Assembly: GCF_025994435.1 (NCBI RefSeq)
Contig: NZ_BAQK01000005.1
Location: 37,110 to 101,109 of the forward strand
DNA length: 64,000 nucleotides
Source: Gluconacetobacter johannae
Lineage (GTDB): Bacteria > Pseudomonadota > Alphaproteobacteria > Acetobacterales > Acetobacteraceae
Direction: 5' to 3'
The translations under genes and the position numbers were made by a program. The notes under the pieces are model-generated. The model did no database searches, had not been told where the DNA came from, and worked only from the letters and a program-made list of their open reading frames with translations. Below, in pieces: positions 36,101-45,217 of this stretch; position 1 is the first letter of the stretch, and every line of letters starts with the position of its first letter.

Positions 36101-36253
36101 CCCCTGGTCATCGCTACCGGTGCGGGCGCGAACAGCCGCTTCGGACTGGGAACGGTAATCGTTGTCGGCATGATCGTCGGCACGACCATGACGCTGTTCG
36201 TTCTGCCCTCGGTCTACACGGTCATCAGGCCGCGCCGCAGCAAGACGGTGTGA
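33188..36253 (+). CDS. RND multidrug efflux permease
   Basis: This 1021-residue protein is a full-length HAE1-type RND pump. It has an N-terminal membrane helix (F-L-R-R-P-V-L-A-I-V), two large periplasmic loops and twelve predicted membrane segments. Helix 4 contains the proton-relay aspartate pair, G-L-V-V-D-D-A-I-V-V-I-E-N (about residues 403-415). The late G-x(5)-K-H-G-I-L-M-V-E-F segment (about 918-930) is also typical. It exports drugs or toxic organic molecules from the periplasm or inner membrane using proton flux. It forms an operon with the adaptor, 4-base overlap, and the LysR gene follows after 6 bases. Confidence 0.94.
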   Translation: MSFTDRFLRRPVLAIVVTILIVLFGIKGFNSIATRQYPTLETSTILISTRYPGASSDLMQGFVTQPISEAVASVEGIDYLSSTTTQGLSVVTVRMMLNYDSMRALTDVMSKVNAVKYRLPEGAYDPVIKRTSGGFTAVAYIGFASTTRPLYEISDYIHRVAAPMLSGIEGVSEISYFGEQRLSMRLWLDPEKLAANDMTGEDVAQAIRENNFQAAPGRIRGVYTISNINLNTDLKTVEEFRDMVLRSTGGRVIRVRDIGRAELGPDNTDTSSQTSTLRPPNGKPTPRPSIFVGLEPSPTGNPLTIISRLNEIMPKLKATLPPGIDVRVPYETAHFIQASIDEVTETFIEALLIVILVIYLSLGTVRAVIVPIATIPLSILGAVGLMYTFGFSLNLLTLLAMVLSIGLVVDDAIVVIENVHRHIEEGKSPFDAALLGAREVAGPVVAMTLTLTAVYAPIAFMGGLTGTLFREFALTLAGSVIVSGVVALTLSPLMSAKLLKAKEKEGFMERMAERVFGFMTARYETVLDFSLRHRWVPLGTAAVIFLLIPVMLHVSQSELAPNEDQDIVYTAVKAPQYANLHYVETYAQTLYEKMSEIPEGHSHWQMNGIDGIANSVGGVNLDDWGKRRRNADQIQMDLQQRVASIQGTSVFVFQMGALPGSTGGLPVQMVVRSDDSYRNVFGVMSHLREEASKSGLFAVVDSDLAFDNPVVRVAVDRTKANALGIRMERIGNALNTLIGENYVNRFGYYGRSYDVIPQAVPLSRLTPDALKTYYMRDQNGRQLPLSALASVRVDVEPNRLPQFGQQNSATFQAILAKGVTMGDAVSFLKAKAAEFPPGYSYDWQSDSRQYVQEGSALIFAFLFALIAIYLVLSVQYNSFTDPVIILVSVPLSVFGALIPLALGVTTLNIYTEIGLITLIGLVSKHGILMVEFANEILHRDNVDRRTAIETAAAIRFRPIIMTTAAMVVGLAPLVIATGAGANSRFGLGTVIVVGMIVGTTMTLFVLPSVYTVIRPRRSKTV

Positions 36254-36259
36254 CAGGCC

Positions 36260-37174
36260 ATGCGTCGTCCGCCATTCGATTTGTGGCAACTGCTGTGCGT
36301 GCGGGCAATCGCCGAGCACGGCAGTATCCACGGCGCGGCGCGTTTCCTGAACATCCGACAATCGGCCGTCAGCCGATCCCTGCATAACCTTGAGGAGCGG
36401 CTTGATGTCAGGCTGTTCATCCGTTCGCCGGCGGGCGCTGCTCCAACCATGTTCGGTCAGGAATTCATCCGCTGGAGCCAGACGATCCTGGACAATGTGG
36501 CAGGCATGAACACCCGCGCTCGGCGGACGGGCAAGGGCGAGAATGGCCAGATCTCTATCGGTATCCAGACCTGCGTGCTGCCCGGAAGACTCTCGACCTT
36601 CACGGCAGACTTCCGCGCCACTCACCCCGATATCGTCTTTCGCTATTCCGAGGGTACAGGCAAGAGGCTGCTGCGCCGGCTCCAGCGCGGGCAGATCGAT
36701 TTCGCGGTCGTCACCCGCCGCAACCTGGCGCCCTCCTTGCGGGTCACGCCTCTGTGGAGCGACCGCATCGTGGCCGCACTCCCCCCTGATCATCCCCTGG
36801 CAACACGACCGGAAGTATCCTGGACAGACCTGCGTCACGAGACGTTCCTCACGGGACGCGACAACGCGGGTCAGGACTTCGAGGCACTCATCCAGCGCAA
36901 GCTCGGGGAAACCGGCATCCGCCCAAAGATCCAGCGTCATGATATCGGCAGCAACAGGATCGTCGCACTCGTCCAGAACAACGAAGGCGTCGCCCTGCTT
37001 CCCGCCTCGTGGCTACCGCTGATCCGCGATCGGCATGGCCATGACATCGCGATCACGGAAATCCGGGACGCGGGTGGCTCCTCCCATCTGGAATTCGGGA
37101 TCGTCTGGCGACCCGACAATGAAAATCCCTGCGCCCTGAGTTTCGCCCGCTATATCGAAAGCCACAGACCATGA
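36260..37174 (+). CDS. LysR-family regulator
   Basis: This 304-residue protein has an N-terminal winged helix, slightly atypical: A-E-H-G-S-I-H-G-A-A-R-F-L-N-I-R-Q-S-A-V, then S-R-S-L-H-N-L-E-E-R-L. A substrate-binding domain follows with the usual L-x(2)-G-x-I-D-F-A-V pattern (about 145-155). It begins 6 bases after the RND permease and is probably in the same operon, which is less common than divergent placement for LysR genes. It may add a second level of control over the pump or act on distant genes. The ligand cannot be predicted. Confidence 0.85.
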   Translation: MRRPPFDLWQLLCVRAIAEHGSIHGAARFLNIRQSAVSRSLHNLEERLDVRLFIRSPAGAAPTMFGQEFIRWSQTILDNVAGMNTRARRTGKGENGQISIGIQTCVLPGRLSTFTADFRATHPDIVFRYSEGTGKRLLRRLQRGQIDFAVVTRRNLAPSLRVTPLWSDRIVAALPPDHPLATRPEVSWTDLRHETFLTGRDNAGQDFEALIQRKLGETGIRPKIQRHDIGSNRIVALVQNNEGVALLPASWLPLIRDRHGHDIAITEIRDAGGSSHLEFGIVWRPDNENPCALSFARYIESHRP

Positions 37175-37176
37175 AG

Positions 37177-37410
37177 CTATTTTTCTGACGACGTTCCTTT
37201 CCTCTTTCTCCGCGCCCTGGCGAACCCCTTGTCCGATATCATGAACTGCCGGAGCATGGGCGCGACCAGTCGGGCCGGATCCATCGTCCCATCGCTACCG
37301 GAAAAAAGTGCTGCGTAGGCAAGCAGATCACGATGAAGATCGGCGGGTAACGCCACGGTCATTTTCACCGGTTTCTCGTCAGGGATTTCCGTGATCTTCA
37401 GCTCTGTCAT
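37177..37410 (-). CDS. DUF2274 protein
   Basis: ATG at 37410; 77 residues. It begins M-T-E-L-K-I-T-E-I-P-D-E-K-P-V and continues with A-L-P-A-D-L-H-R-D-L-L-A-Y-A, a short ribbon-helix-helix-like pattern. DUF2274 proteins regularly follow trbI in alphaproteobacterial trb operons, as here. The start overlaps the trbI stop by ATGA, so its translation normally depends on ribosomes finishing trbI; the internal TAG in trbI may therefore reduce it. The function is unknown, and a regulatory or DNA-binding role is plausible. Confidence 0.85.
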   Translation of the reverse strand: MTELKITEIPDEKPVKMTVALPADLHRDLLAYAALFSGSDGTMDPARLVAPMLRQFMISDKGFARARRKRKGTSSEK

Positions 37411-38594
37411 CTTAAATTTCCTCCATTCTGATAGGGTTTGAGCAATAGGTCGCGGCTGAGAATGACGGTGAAGGGTAGTCCCGGCCGGTCGGTCAGGGTG
37501 GGCTGGACGTTGAGGCTGCGGTCGATCAGGCGGTTGCCGACCATGGAGAAGCCGTTGCTGGCGCCGGAGCGGATTGCCTGGGCCAGATTGTTTTCGCTCT
37601 GGCTGGTGCCCGCCTCGGAGCCGACGCTGAGGAGCGTGGTCACCAGGGCCGCTTTGAAAAGCTGGCCCCAATGATTGTCGACCTCGTCAGACAGGCCGGA
37701 CTAGCCGATGGCGTCACCACCGGGCAGCTTCTCCAGCACGAGGCTCTCGCCGTCGGGGTATATAAGCCGCGTCCAGATGATCTGCGTGCGCTGCTGCCCG
37801 AAGGAGATCCCACTGTTATAGGCCCCGAACAGCCTGCTGCCCTGCGGGATCAGCAGATAGCGGCCGGTCGGGCTGTCATAGACGTTCTGCGTGACGTGCC
37901 CCACGATCTGGCCCGGCAGGTCGGAACTGATCTTCGTGTTCAATGCGCCAGCGATCACCGTGCCCGCCTGGAGGACATAAGGTGAGGCAGGCGGCGCAAT
38001 GCGGTCCGGGCTGGTCGTCGCGCGATCAGGCTGCCCTTCCAGAAAGGCGAGGTTCCCAGCCTGTGGCCCGGTCGTGGTGGACGCCCGCCCCTGAGTGGCA
38101 GGAGCGTCCGGCGCGGGCGGCATCGTCTGTTCGCCGGCGCGGTCACGTTCCCCCGTCTGCACGAATAGCCGGCTGGCGATCGCGGCCTCGACCTCCTGCG
38201 CGACACGGCGATCATCCCCGCCTGATGCGGCTTTCCCCTGTGCCTTCAGGATGGTGTGCCCAAGGTCACCGGGCAGTGCAGGACCGAGCTTCGGGACGCC
38301 ACTGCCGACGTAGTCTGAGGGCAGCCCCGCCAGCCCATCGGCGGACGGACGCACATCCGTGTCCTGGCTGGCGGCCGGTGGCGCTTTGTGGCTGCTGTTC
38401 TCCAGCGCGTAGCCGAGTGCCAGACCAATGGCGAGCATGCCCGCACCGCCGAGCGCCCAGACCACGGTGCGGTTGAGCCTTACCACGCGCGGCCGTTCGG
38501 CCCTCAGACGCAGATCGGGCGGTGGTGATGCGGAATTTCCCCCTGTTGCCGGAACCGCTGGATTTTCGCCCGCTGTTGGAACCTGCCCAGTCAT
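37407..38594 (-). pseudogene. trbI: TrbI, interrupted by an in-frame TAG
   Basis: The frame spans 396 codons. The N-terminal part has a single membrane helix (W-A-L-G-G-A-G-M-L-A-I-G-L-A-L, about 46-60), a proline-rich periplasmic linker, and the VirB10-like domain with Y-V-L-Q-A-G-T-V-I-A-G-A-L. Codon 298 (37701-37703) is TAG in G-D-A-I-G-(stop)-S-G-L-S-D-E-V; homologues have Gln there as I recall, so a single C-to-T change explains it. The remaining 97 codons stay in frame and retain family features (G-S-E-A-G-T-S-Q). The true end overlaps DUF2274 (ATGA). TrbI bridges both membranes in the transfer channel, so loss should block conjugation. Confidence 0.88.
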
Positions 38595-39593
38595 GTCCGC
38601 CGTCCATCGGTGCGGACGATGCGCACGCGCTGCTCGCTGTGTTTATCCCCGAGCCGCAATTCGGCGGCGGCAAACAGGCGATCGACGATCATCCAGTTCT
38701 GCCGGACCCGGTAATTGACCAGTTCCGCCCCGCCATCGGCCCCCAGCACAAAGAGTGGCGGCAATTCCCCCTGCCCGATCCCGGACGGGAACGCGATATA
38801 GACCTTGTGGCCGTCATCGAAGGCCCGGCCGGGCAACCAGGGGGGCACTCCGCCTTTCACACTCTCGATCGCGTAGCGGAAATTCAGCGCGTCGAGATTT
38901 AGCCCCACGTCCACGGGGGCAGCGTCATCGGCCGCACTGTCCTGTCGATGCAGGGCAATCAGGTCGTCCTCGGGATAGTCCCACGACACCGATGCCATGT
39001 AGGTCGCGGGCGTGGAGCGCAGTTCGGCGAGATAGGTCCGCCGGTCGGTGTTGACGATCAGGTTTGTGATCAGGTCCGGCCGCGTCGGTTTGACCAGAAT
39101 ATGGATGTGTTTTGTCGCCCCTGCCCCCGCTTTCGGTATCACCGATGATCCAGCGCACGGTATCTCCGGCGGCAACCGGCCCGGTGCCGACCAGCTTTTC
39201 GCCCTGCTGAAGCATGATGTCGGTAATCTCGCCGGGCGAGGTATAGACCTGATAGAGCGCTCCGGAAGAATAGGGATAGACCTGCACCGCGTTGATGAAC
39301 CCTGCGCGCGTGGGCTGGATACGCGCGGCCAGATTGGCCTGCGTGACCCGTGCCGTCGGGTCGGCGACTTCGGGGGCCGGATGGGCCGTGCGTCGTGGCG
39401 GCAGCGGCTTGAGCTGCCCCGGCAACGGGAGAGGCTGTGGCACCTCCACCACCCGTACGGGCTTCGGCGGGTCCGGCAGACGTGTCGCCTGCACGGCGTC
39501 ATCGTAGCGAATGACAGGCGGATGATACTGCCCCGAGCAGGCGGACAGGGCGAGCAGCGTCAGCGGCAACGCGCGCACGATCATGCGGATCAT
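38591..39593 (-). pseudogene. trbG: TrbG, with a one-base frameshift
   Basis: The first part (39593 down to about 39130) has a lipoprotein-type signal (L-L-A-L-S-A-C), a proline-rich stretch and the VirB9 core with V-Q-V-Y-P-Y-S-S-G-A-L-Y-Q-V and D-T-V-R-W-I-I-G-D-T-E-S-G. The family sequence then continues in another frame: A-G-A-T-K-H-I-H-I-L-V-K-P, through to V-N-Y-R-V-R-Q-N-W-M-I-V-D-R-L-F. The shift falls at a run of five Cs (39124-39128), where one extra base explains it. With it corrected the protein has about 333 residues, normal for TrbG. Both ends overlap neighbours by ATGA. It may be a real lesion or a homopolymer error. Confidence 0.88.
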
Positions 39594-40276
39594 TGACCCA
39601 ACTCCTTCGACCAGTTGATGGCGGAGACGAAAATCCCGAGTGGATTGCGGCGAAGATGATCGGCATCGCGGGGCGTGCGCAGAACGACCGAGACGATGGC
39701 GGTCCAGCGCTCGGTGCCAGTAAACGCCCCGTCGCGGTAATGGCGCTCAGTCCAGGCAACGCGGAAGCTGCCGGGCGAGGCGCGGATGACCGAGGCGATG
39801 TCCACCTCGACCTGTTCGTGCCCGATGCGCGAGAACGGATCATTGAGCCGCGCGTAATCGTTCAGGGCCGCAGCCCCGGACGTGGTGGTGAAATCATAGG
39901 CGCGCAGCCAGTTGTGCCGGACCACCACGGCGTCCGACGACAAGGAGCGGACGTCGTGAACGAACTGCGCCAGATACCAGGCGATCTGCGGATCGGCGGG
40001 CATGTAGCCCCCTGTCGCCGGGGCTACGACCTGCGCCTGCCCCAGCCGGTCCACCTGCACCACCCACGGCGTGATGGTGCCGCGCATAGACTGCCAGACC
40101 AGGCCAGCCCCGAGACCGGCGGACAGGAACAGGGAACCGAACGCCATCAGCCGCCAGTTACGGGCCTGGATGCGGGCGGAACCAATCCGCTCGTCCCACA
40201 CCTGCACTGCTTTCTGATAGGGTGTCACCGGCTCGGGCGTGGTCCCATAGCGTGTGGTGGAGCGACGGAACATCAT
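39590..40276 (-). CDS. trbF: TrbF, VirB8-like mating-pore protein
   Basis: This 228-residue protein is of usual TrbF length. It has a short cytoplasmic start (Y-Q-K-A-V-Q-V-W-D-E-R-I-G-S), one membrane helix (L-M-A-F-G-S-L-F-L-S-A-G-L-G-A-G, about 43-58) and a periplasmic NTF2-like VirB8 domain with W-V-V-Q-V-D-R-L-G. It is an inner-membrane assembly factor of the type IV secretion channel. It overlaps trbL and trbG by 4 bases each. No defect seen. Confidence 0.92.
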   Translation of the reverse strand: MMFRRSTTRYGTTPEPVTPYQKAVQVWDERIGSARIQARNWRLMAFGSLFLSAGLGAGLVWQSMRGTITPWVVQVDRLGQAQVVAPATGGYMPADPQIAWYLAQFVHDVRSLSSDAVVVRHNWLRAYDFTTTSGAAALNDYARLNDPFSRIGHEQVEVDIASVIRASPGSFRVAWTERHYRDGAFTGTERWTAIVSVVLRTPRDADHLRRNPLGIFVSAINWSKELGQ

Positions 40277-41712
40277 TCTTTCTCCGAGAGATCGATGGAA
40301 GCGGATCCGCCGCCGCCATCGGCGGAGCGGATGACATTGGCGGCCTCGGCAGCATGGGCGGCAGCATTGCGGCGCTTCATCTTCCGCGCCCAGCGCGGCG
40401 GCTTGCCGTCGGAGGCGTCGCCGCCATCAGGGCCGCCTCCCGAGGGGCCGCGACCAGGGTTGCCGCTACCGGCAGGCCCGGAACCGGGGTCATCCCCGCC
40501 GCCGGACGGGCCTGAAGACCCACCGTTATGCGACGGACCGTCGCCTTCTCCCCCGCTGCCCATCGCACCAGCGGCCCAGCGTCCGCCGGCCGCGTAGCTT
40601 TCCTTCAATGACGACGCCGCCGCGCCGACCTTGCTCTTCGCCGCGTTCACGGCAGCGCCACCAACAGCCCGGCCCATTCCGCCGATACCGGCAGCCACGC
40701 CTCCGGCACCGCCCGCTCCGGCGCTGTAGGCCGTCGTGGCGGCGCCCGCGACGGCTGCCCCTCCGCGTGCGGCGGCTGCCGTCGCGCCGAGTGCGGCAGC
40801 CCCGCCCGACGCCAGGGCAGCGGGGGCAGCCACGGCAGCGGCTCCCATCGCACCCACCGCCATACCGGTTCCTGCTGCGGCTCCCGCGCCAAGCTGCGGC
40901 GCACCGGAAATCAGCCCGTTGGCGACGCTGCCGCCATACATGGCGAGCCCGATCATCGCGAGTGCCGCGAGGACCACGGACAGCGCCTGGCCGATCGTCG
41001 GCAGGCTGTCGCCATAGGAGGTGGTGAACTGAGAGAACAGCGTCGAGGCGATGGCGCTGATCACGGCGAAGACCATGATCTTCACGCCGGAGGACACCAC
41101 GTTGCCCAGCACCTTCTCGGCGAGGAACGCCGTGCGGTTGAACAGGGCAAACGGGATCAGGATGAACCCCGCGAGCGTGGTGAGCTTGAACTCGATGATC
41201 GCCACGAAAAGTTGGACGGCGAGCACGAAGAACGCCGCCATGACGATGAACCAGGAGATCAGGAACACCGCGATCTGGGCGAAGCCGGTGAAAAAATGGA
41301 TCGGGTCGAGGAACTGGTGCATCGCATCCAGCAGCGGCTGCGCCGCGTCAAACCCCGTCGCCGCCAGTCTGCCGGGATGCACGAAATCACCCAGCGCCAG
41401 CTTTCCGCCGCCAACCTTCAGGCCGAGGGCTGCGAAGCTGTCGAATATCTTCTTCGAGAGTACGTCGAAATTATCGATGACAAACGCGAAGAAGCCGATA
41501 TAGAGCGTCTTCTTCACCAGCCTCTGGATGATGTCCTCGTCTGCCGCCCAGGCCCAAAACAGACCGGCGAGCGCGATGTCGAGCACGGACAGCGAACCGG
41601 CCAGGGACACGACATCGCTTTTCACCAGACCGAAACCGCTATCGATCGTCGTGGTGAAGCTGTTCAGGAAATTGTCGATGACGCCTGCATTCGCCATACC
41701 CATGCCCGCCAT
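40273..41712 (-). CDS. trbL: TrbL, polytopic mating-pore protein
   Basis: This 479-residue protein is VirB6-like, with about six membrane segments between residues 40 and 265. A Gly/Ala-rich region follows (about 265-360), then a hydrophilic Gly/Ser/Pro-rich tail. The early part N-F-L-N-S-F-T-T-T-I-D-S-G-F and the I-E-F-K-L-T-T-L-A-G-F-I-L-I-P segment are typical of P-type TrbL. It forms the inner-membrane channel platform. It lies 5 bases after trbJ and overlaps trbF by ATGA. The frame is intact. The tail is long and low in complexity and may vary between elements. Confidence 0.9.
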   Translation of the reverse strand: MAGMGMANAGVIDNFLNSFTTTIDSGFGLVKSDVVSLAGSLSVLDIALAGLFWAWAADEDIIQRLVKKTLYIGFFAFVIDNFDVLSKKIFDSFAALGLKVGGGKLALGDFVHPGRLAATGFDAAQPLLDAMHQFLDPIHFFTGFAQIAVFLISWFIVMAAFFVLAVQLFVAIIEFKLTTLAGFILIPFALFNRTAFLAEKVLGNVVSSGVKIMVFAVISAIASTLFSQFTTSYGDSLPTIGQALSVVLAALAMIGLAMYGGSVANGLISGAPQLGAGAAAGTGMAVGAMGAAAVAAPAALASGGAAALGATAAAARGGAAVAGAATTAYSAGAGGAGGVAAGIGGMGRAVGGAAVNAAKSKVGAAASSLKESYAAGGRWAAGAMGSGGEGDGPSHNGGSSGPSGGGDDPGSGPAGSGNPGRGPSGGGPDGGDASDGKPPRWARKMKRRNAAAHAAEAANVIRSADGGGGSASIDLSEKE

Positions 41713-41717
41713 GACCG

Positions 41718-42497
41718 TCAGTTCCCGTCATTGAAGACGGAGACGGCGCCCGGCACATAGGCGTCGTGCTGCGCAAAATGTTCGTATTGCGCCCGGCCTT
41801 CCGCCTCGGCCGCCGCCTCACGCGCCCGGTCGAGGTCCTGTGCCCGTCCGTTGGCCGACAGCACGGCAACCACGTCCGAGAGCTGCCGGGATTGCAGGGC
41901 CAGAAGCTGGTTGCCGGCCTGCGCCGCCTGGAGCGCGCCGCTCGAACTCTGGCTTGCTGAGACGAGCTGGGTCATGGCGCTGCTGTCGGACGGGATATTG
42001 CCGACGGCACGGGCCTGCATCTTCAGGGCATCCTCGAACCCGCCGACGGAATTCTGCCAGCGGGTCTGGGCCTGGCTGAACAGGGCACTGTCGGACATCC
42101 CCGACGAGACGGACGTGTAGGACTGCTGGTACTGCTGCTCGACCGAGGTGACGCTGTAGGCGATGTTCTGCGCCTGCGCGAGTAGCGCGGTGGTCTGGAA
42201 AATCGTTGATTGCAGCGTCGACAATGTCGACAAGGGCAACAGGGCGAGATTCTTCGCCTGGTTGACCAACATCTGCGCCTGATTGGCGAGAGACGTGATC
42301 TGGTTGTCGATCTGCTGCAATTCCCGCGCCGCGATCAGCACGGTCTGGACATGCGCAGCCCCGTCATAGACCGCCCATTGCGCATGGGCGGATTGCACCG
42401 AACTGACGCTGGCACCAACGGCCAGCGCCGTGACGGATGCGAACAGTCCCATACGACGGAAAAGTATTGCATGAATCCGGAAGAGTTTTTCCGTCAT
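41718..42497 (-). CDS. trbJ: TrbJ, periplasmic VirB5-like protein
   Basis: The ATG at 42497 overlaps the trbE stop (ATGA) and gives 259 residues; a longer frame runs into trbE and is not used. A signal peptide ends at S-A-H-A-Q (about residue 40). The mature part starts W-A-V-Y-D-G-A and is then almost entirely helical and glutamine-rich (Q-Q-I-D-N-Q-I-T-S-L-A-N-Q-A-Q), the coiled-coil pattern of TrbJ/VirB5 pilus-associated proteins. It is probably a minor pilus subunit or adhesin involved in mating-pair contact and entry exclusion. Gene intact. Confidence 0.9.
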   Translation of the reverse strand: MTEKLFRIHAILFRRMGLFASVTALAVGASVSSVQSAHAQWAVYDGAAHVQTVLIAARELQQIDNQITSLANQAQMLVNQAKNLALLPLSTLSTLQSTIFQTTALLAQAQNIAYSVTSVEQQYQQSYTSVSSGMSDSALFSQAQTRWQNSVGGFEDALKMQARAVGNIPSDSSAMTQLVSASQSSSGALQAAQAGNQLLALQSRQLSDVVAVLSANGRAQDLDRAREAAAEAEGRAQYEHFAQHDAYVPGAVSVFNDGN

Positions 42498-44926
42498 GGC
42501 ACGCCTCCTTCCAGCAGAAGGTCCGCAGCCCATGCCACGCTGCGTGCGTCGAACCATGCCGCGAGAAATCCGGCACGTCCGTGTTCCGCCAGCACTGCAT
42601 CGATCAGCTTGTGATCGTCCTTCCCTGATGCCGCGCACAGGGCGAGCGCCACCGGTCCCAGCCCCAGTTCGAACAGACGGTTGCCGCGCTGGGTCTGGCA
42701 ATAATACTCCCGCTTCGACGCGGCACGGGCAATGATGGCGATCTGCCGGTCATTCAGCCCGAAATCCCGATAAATCTTGGCTATCTGTGGTTCGATCGCC
42801 CGCTCGTTCGGCAGGAAGATCCGTGTGGGGCAGCTTTCCACTACGGCCGGGGCAATGCGGGAATTGGCGATATCGGACAGGGACTGGGTGGCGAAAATCA
42901 CCGATGCATTCTTCTTGCGCAGGGTTTTCAGCCACTCGCGCAACTGGCCGGCGAAATCCCCGTCATCCAGGACCAGCCAGCCCTCGTCGATCACCAACTG
43001 GGTCGGGCGGCCGTCCAGACGGCCCTCGATGCGGTGGAACAGATAGGACAGCACGGAAGACGCCGCGCCGGAGCCGATCAGCCCCTCAGTCTCGAACACG
43101 ACGACGTCCGCATCGCCAAGACGTTCGGCGTCCGCATCGAGCAGGCGGCCATAGGGACCGCCCAGACAATAGGTCACCAGCGCCTGCTTCAGGGCGTTGG
43201 ACTGGAGAAGCGCTACCAGTCCGGACAGGGTCCGCTCATGGGCGGGCGATGACGCGAGGGAGTTGAGAGAAGACCAGAGATGGGATTTCACGTCCGGCGT
43301 CAATGCCACGCCCTCACCCACGAGAATCTGCCCCAGCCATTCTGAGGCCCATTTGCGCTCGTCGGCATTGTCGATCTTTGCCAGCGGCTGGAGTGACACG
43401 GCGGGCTGCCCATCATCCTCGTCGGTCAGTCCGCCCCCGAGATCGTGCCAGTCTCCGCCCATGCCGAGCGTCGCCGCCCGCATTGAGCCGCCGAAATCGA
43501 AGGCGAAGACCTGAGATCCCGGATAGCGGCGGAACTGGAGCGCCATCAGTGCCAGCAGCACGGATTTACCTGCCCCGGTCGGTCCTGCGATCAGCGTGTG
43601 ACCGACATCCCCGACGTGAAGGCTGAACCGGAATGGCGTGGCGCCCGCCGTCTTGCCGTAGAAAAGGGGGGAAGCACGGAAATGGCCATCCTGTTCCGGC
43701 CCAGCCCACACGGCGGACAGAGGAATCATATGCGCCAGATTCAGGGTTGAAACAGGCGGCTGGCGGACATTGGCGTAGACATGACCGGGCAAGGAGCCGA
43801 GCCACGCCTCCACCGCGTTGAGGCTCTCCGCCATGCAAGTGAAGTCGCGGCCCTGGATGATCTTTTCGACTAGCCGGAGCTTCTCGGCCGCGATGGAGGC
43901 GGAACCATCCCAGACTGTGATGGTCGCGGTGAGATACGCCTGCCCGACATCGTCAGCTCCGAGAGACTGCAAGGCCAGATCGGCATCCGCGGCCTTGTTG
44001 GCAGCGTCATTGTCCACGAGCACCGACGCCTCGTTGGTCATCACTTCCCGGACGATCGCCGCGATCGATTTCCGCTTGGCGAACCACTGCCGACGGATTT
44101 TCGTCAGCACCTTCGTCGCATCCGTCTTGTCCAGCAGGATCGCACGGGTGGACCAGCGATAGGGCATGGCCAGCCGGTTCAGGTCGTCCAGGATTCCGGG
44201 AAAGGTGCGGCTGGGGAAACCCGTGATGGTCAGGGTTTTCAGATACGCATCGCCGAGCTTCGGTTCCAGACCGCCCGAAAGCGGCTGGTCCACCAGTAGG
44301 GCATCCAGATACATCGGGATTTCCGGCACCCTGACGCGCTGGTTACGGGTCGAGATCGTGGAATGCAGGTAAGTCAGCGTCTCGCCATTATCGAGCCACG
44401 CGGCCTCGGGCATGAACCCATCCAGCAACGCCAGCATCCGGTCGGTGCGGTCGACGAACGCATGGAGTATTCCGTGTGGATCGGGGCCGTCCCGTTCCCT
44501 GCCCTCATAGAGAAAGCGTTCGGCACGGCCTGATGATTCCGCTGGCGGCAGCCAGACCAGGGTCAAGAAATACCGGCTCTCGAAATGCGCGCCCTCATCC
44601 TCGAACTGCTCCCGGCGTTCGAGATCGACCATCTGGCTGGCGGCATCGGGAAAGTCACTGTCAGGATAGAGGGGCGCCGGGACGCGCTGCGCTTCCACGA
44701 ACACCGCCCAGCCGGAGCCAAGGCGGCGGAGCGCATTGTTCAGCCGCCCCGTCACACCCACCAGTTCGGCCGGTGTGGCACTATCCAGATCGGGGCCACG
44801 AATTTTTGCTGTGCGCTGGAAACTGCCGTCCTTATTGAGAACGACGCCTTTTCCGACCAGCGCGGCCCAGGGCAGGAAATCCGACAGGAGGGCAGCACGG
44901 TTGCGATATTCCCCAAGGGACATCAT
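42494..44926 (-). CDS. trbE: TrbE, VirB4-type ATPase
   Basis: This 810-residue protein is of normal length. The N-terminal half carries the CagE/TrbE region (L-P-W-A-A-L-V-G-K-G-V-V-L-N-K-D-G-S-F). The ATPase domain has Walker A G-P-T-G-A-G-K-S (448-455) and Walker B L-V-I-D-E-G-W (about 649-655), then an A-T-Q-S sensor motif (about 690). VirB4 ATPases power pilus assembly and substrate transfer from the cytoplasmic face of the inner membrane. The stop overlaps trbJ; trbD ends 12 bases upstream. No lesion seen, in contrast to trbB and trbI. Confidence 0.94.
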   Translation of the reverse strand: MMSLGEYRNRAALLSDFLPWAALVGKGVVLNKDGSFQRTAKIRGPDLDSATPAELVGVTGRLNNALRRLGSGWAVFVEAQRVPAPLYPDSDFPDAASQMVDLERREQFEDEGAHFESRYFLTLVWLPPAESSGRAERFLYEGRERDGPDPHGILHAFVDRTDRMLALLDGFMPEAAWLDNGETLTYLHSTISTRNQRVRVPEIPMYLDALLVDQPLSGGLEPKLGDAYLKTLTITGFPSRTFPGILDDLNRLAMPYRWSTRAILLDKTDATKVLTKIRRQWFAKRKSIAAIVREVMTNEASVLVDNDAANKAADADLALQSLGADDVGQAYLTATITVWDGSASIAAEKLRLVEKIIQGRDFTCMAESLNAVEAWLGSLPGHVYANVRQPPVSTLNLAHMIPLSAVWAGPEQDGHFRASPLFYGKTAGATPFRFSLHVGDVGHTLIAGPTGAGKSVLLALMALQFRRYPGSQVFAFDFGGSMRAATLGMGGDWHDLGGGLTDEDDGQPAVSLQPLAKIDNADERKWASEWLGQILVGEGVALTPDVKSHLWSSLNSLASSPAHERTLSGLVALLQSNALKQALVTYCLGGPYGRLLDADAERLGDADVVVFETEGLIGSGAASSVLSYLFHRIEGRLDGRPTQLVIDEGWLVLDDGDFAGQLREWLKTLRKKNASVIFATQSLSDIANSRIAPAVVESCPTRIFLPNERAIEPQIAKIYRDFGLNDRQIAIIARAASKREYYCQTQRGNRLFELGLGPVALALCAASGKDDHKLIDAVLAEHGRAGFLAAWFDARSVAWAADLLLEGGVP

Positions 44927-44938
44927 GGCCGATCCTCC

Positions 44939-45217
44939 TTAAGCCCGGAGCCAGGCGGGATAGCGGAGATGCCGCCGTCCGACCTCAATGAACAGCGGAT
45001 CGCGCTTCGCCCCCCACACCGCGAGCCCATGACCGGCGATCCAGAAGACGGCGCCGATCAGCCATAGCCGCAGGCCGAGCGCGATCGCCGCCGCCAGCGT
45101 GCCGTTAGCGATGGCTACAGCACGCGGCGCGCCCCCCAGCAGGATCGGGTCGGTCAGCGAGCGATGCACCGGGACATGAAAGCCCGGCACCGCGTCATCC
45201 TCATATCCGACGGCCAT
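44939..45217 (-). CDS. trbD: TrbD, VirB3-like membrane protein
   Basis: This 92-residue protein begins with a short polar segment ending G-F-H-V-P-V-H-R-S-L (about 12-21), the TrbD/VirB3 signature. A hydrophobic region follows that can form one or two membrane helices (A-V-A-I-A-N-G-T-L-A-A-A-I-A-L-G), ending in W-G-A-K-R-D-P-L-F-I-E-V. It anchors the VirB4-type ATPase at the inner membrane. It overlaps trbC by one base (TGATG). Intact. Confidence 0.9.
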   Translation of the reverse strand: MAVGYEDDAVPGFHVPVHRSLTDPILLGGAPRAVAIANGTLAAAIALGLRLWLIGAVFWIAGHGLAVWGAKRDPLFIEVGRRHLRYPAWLRA

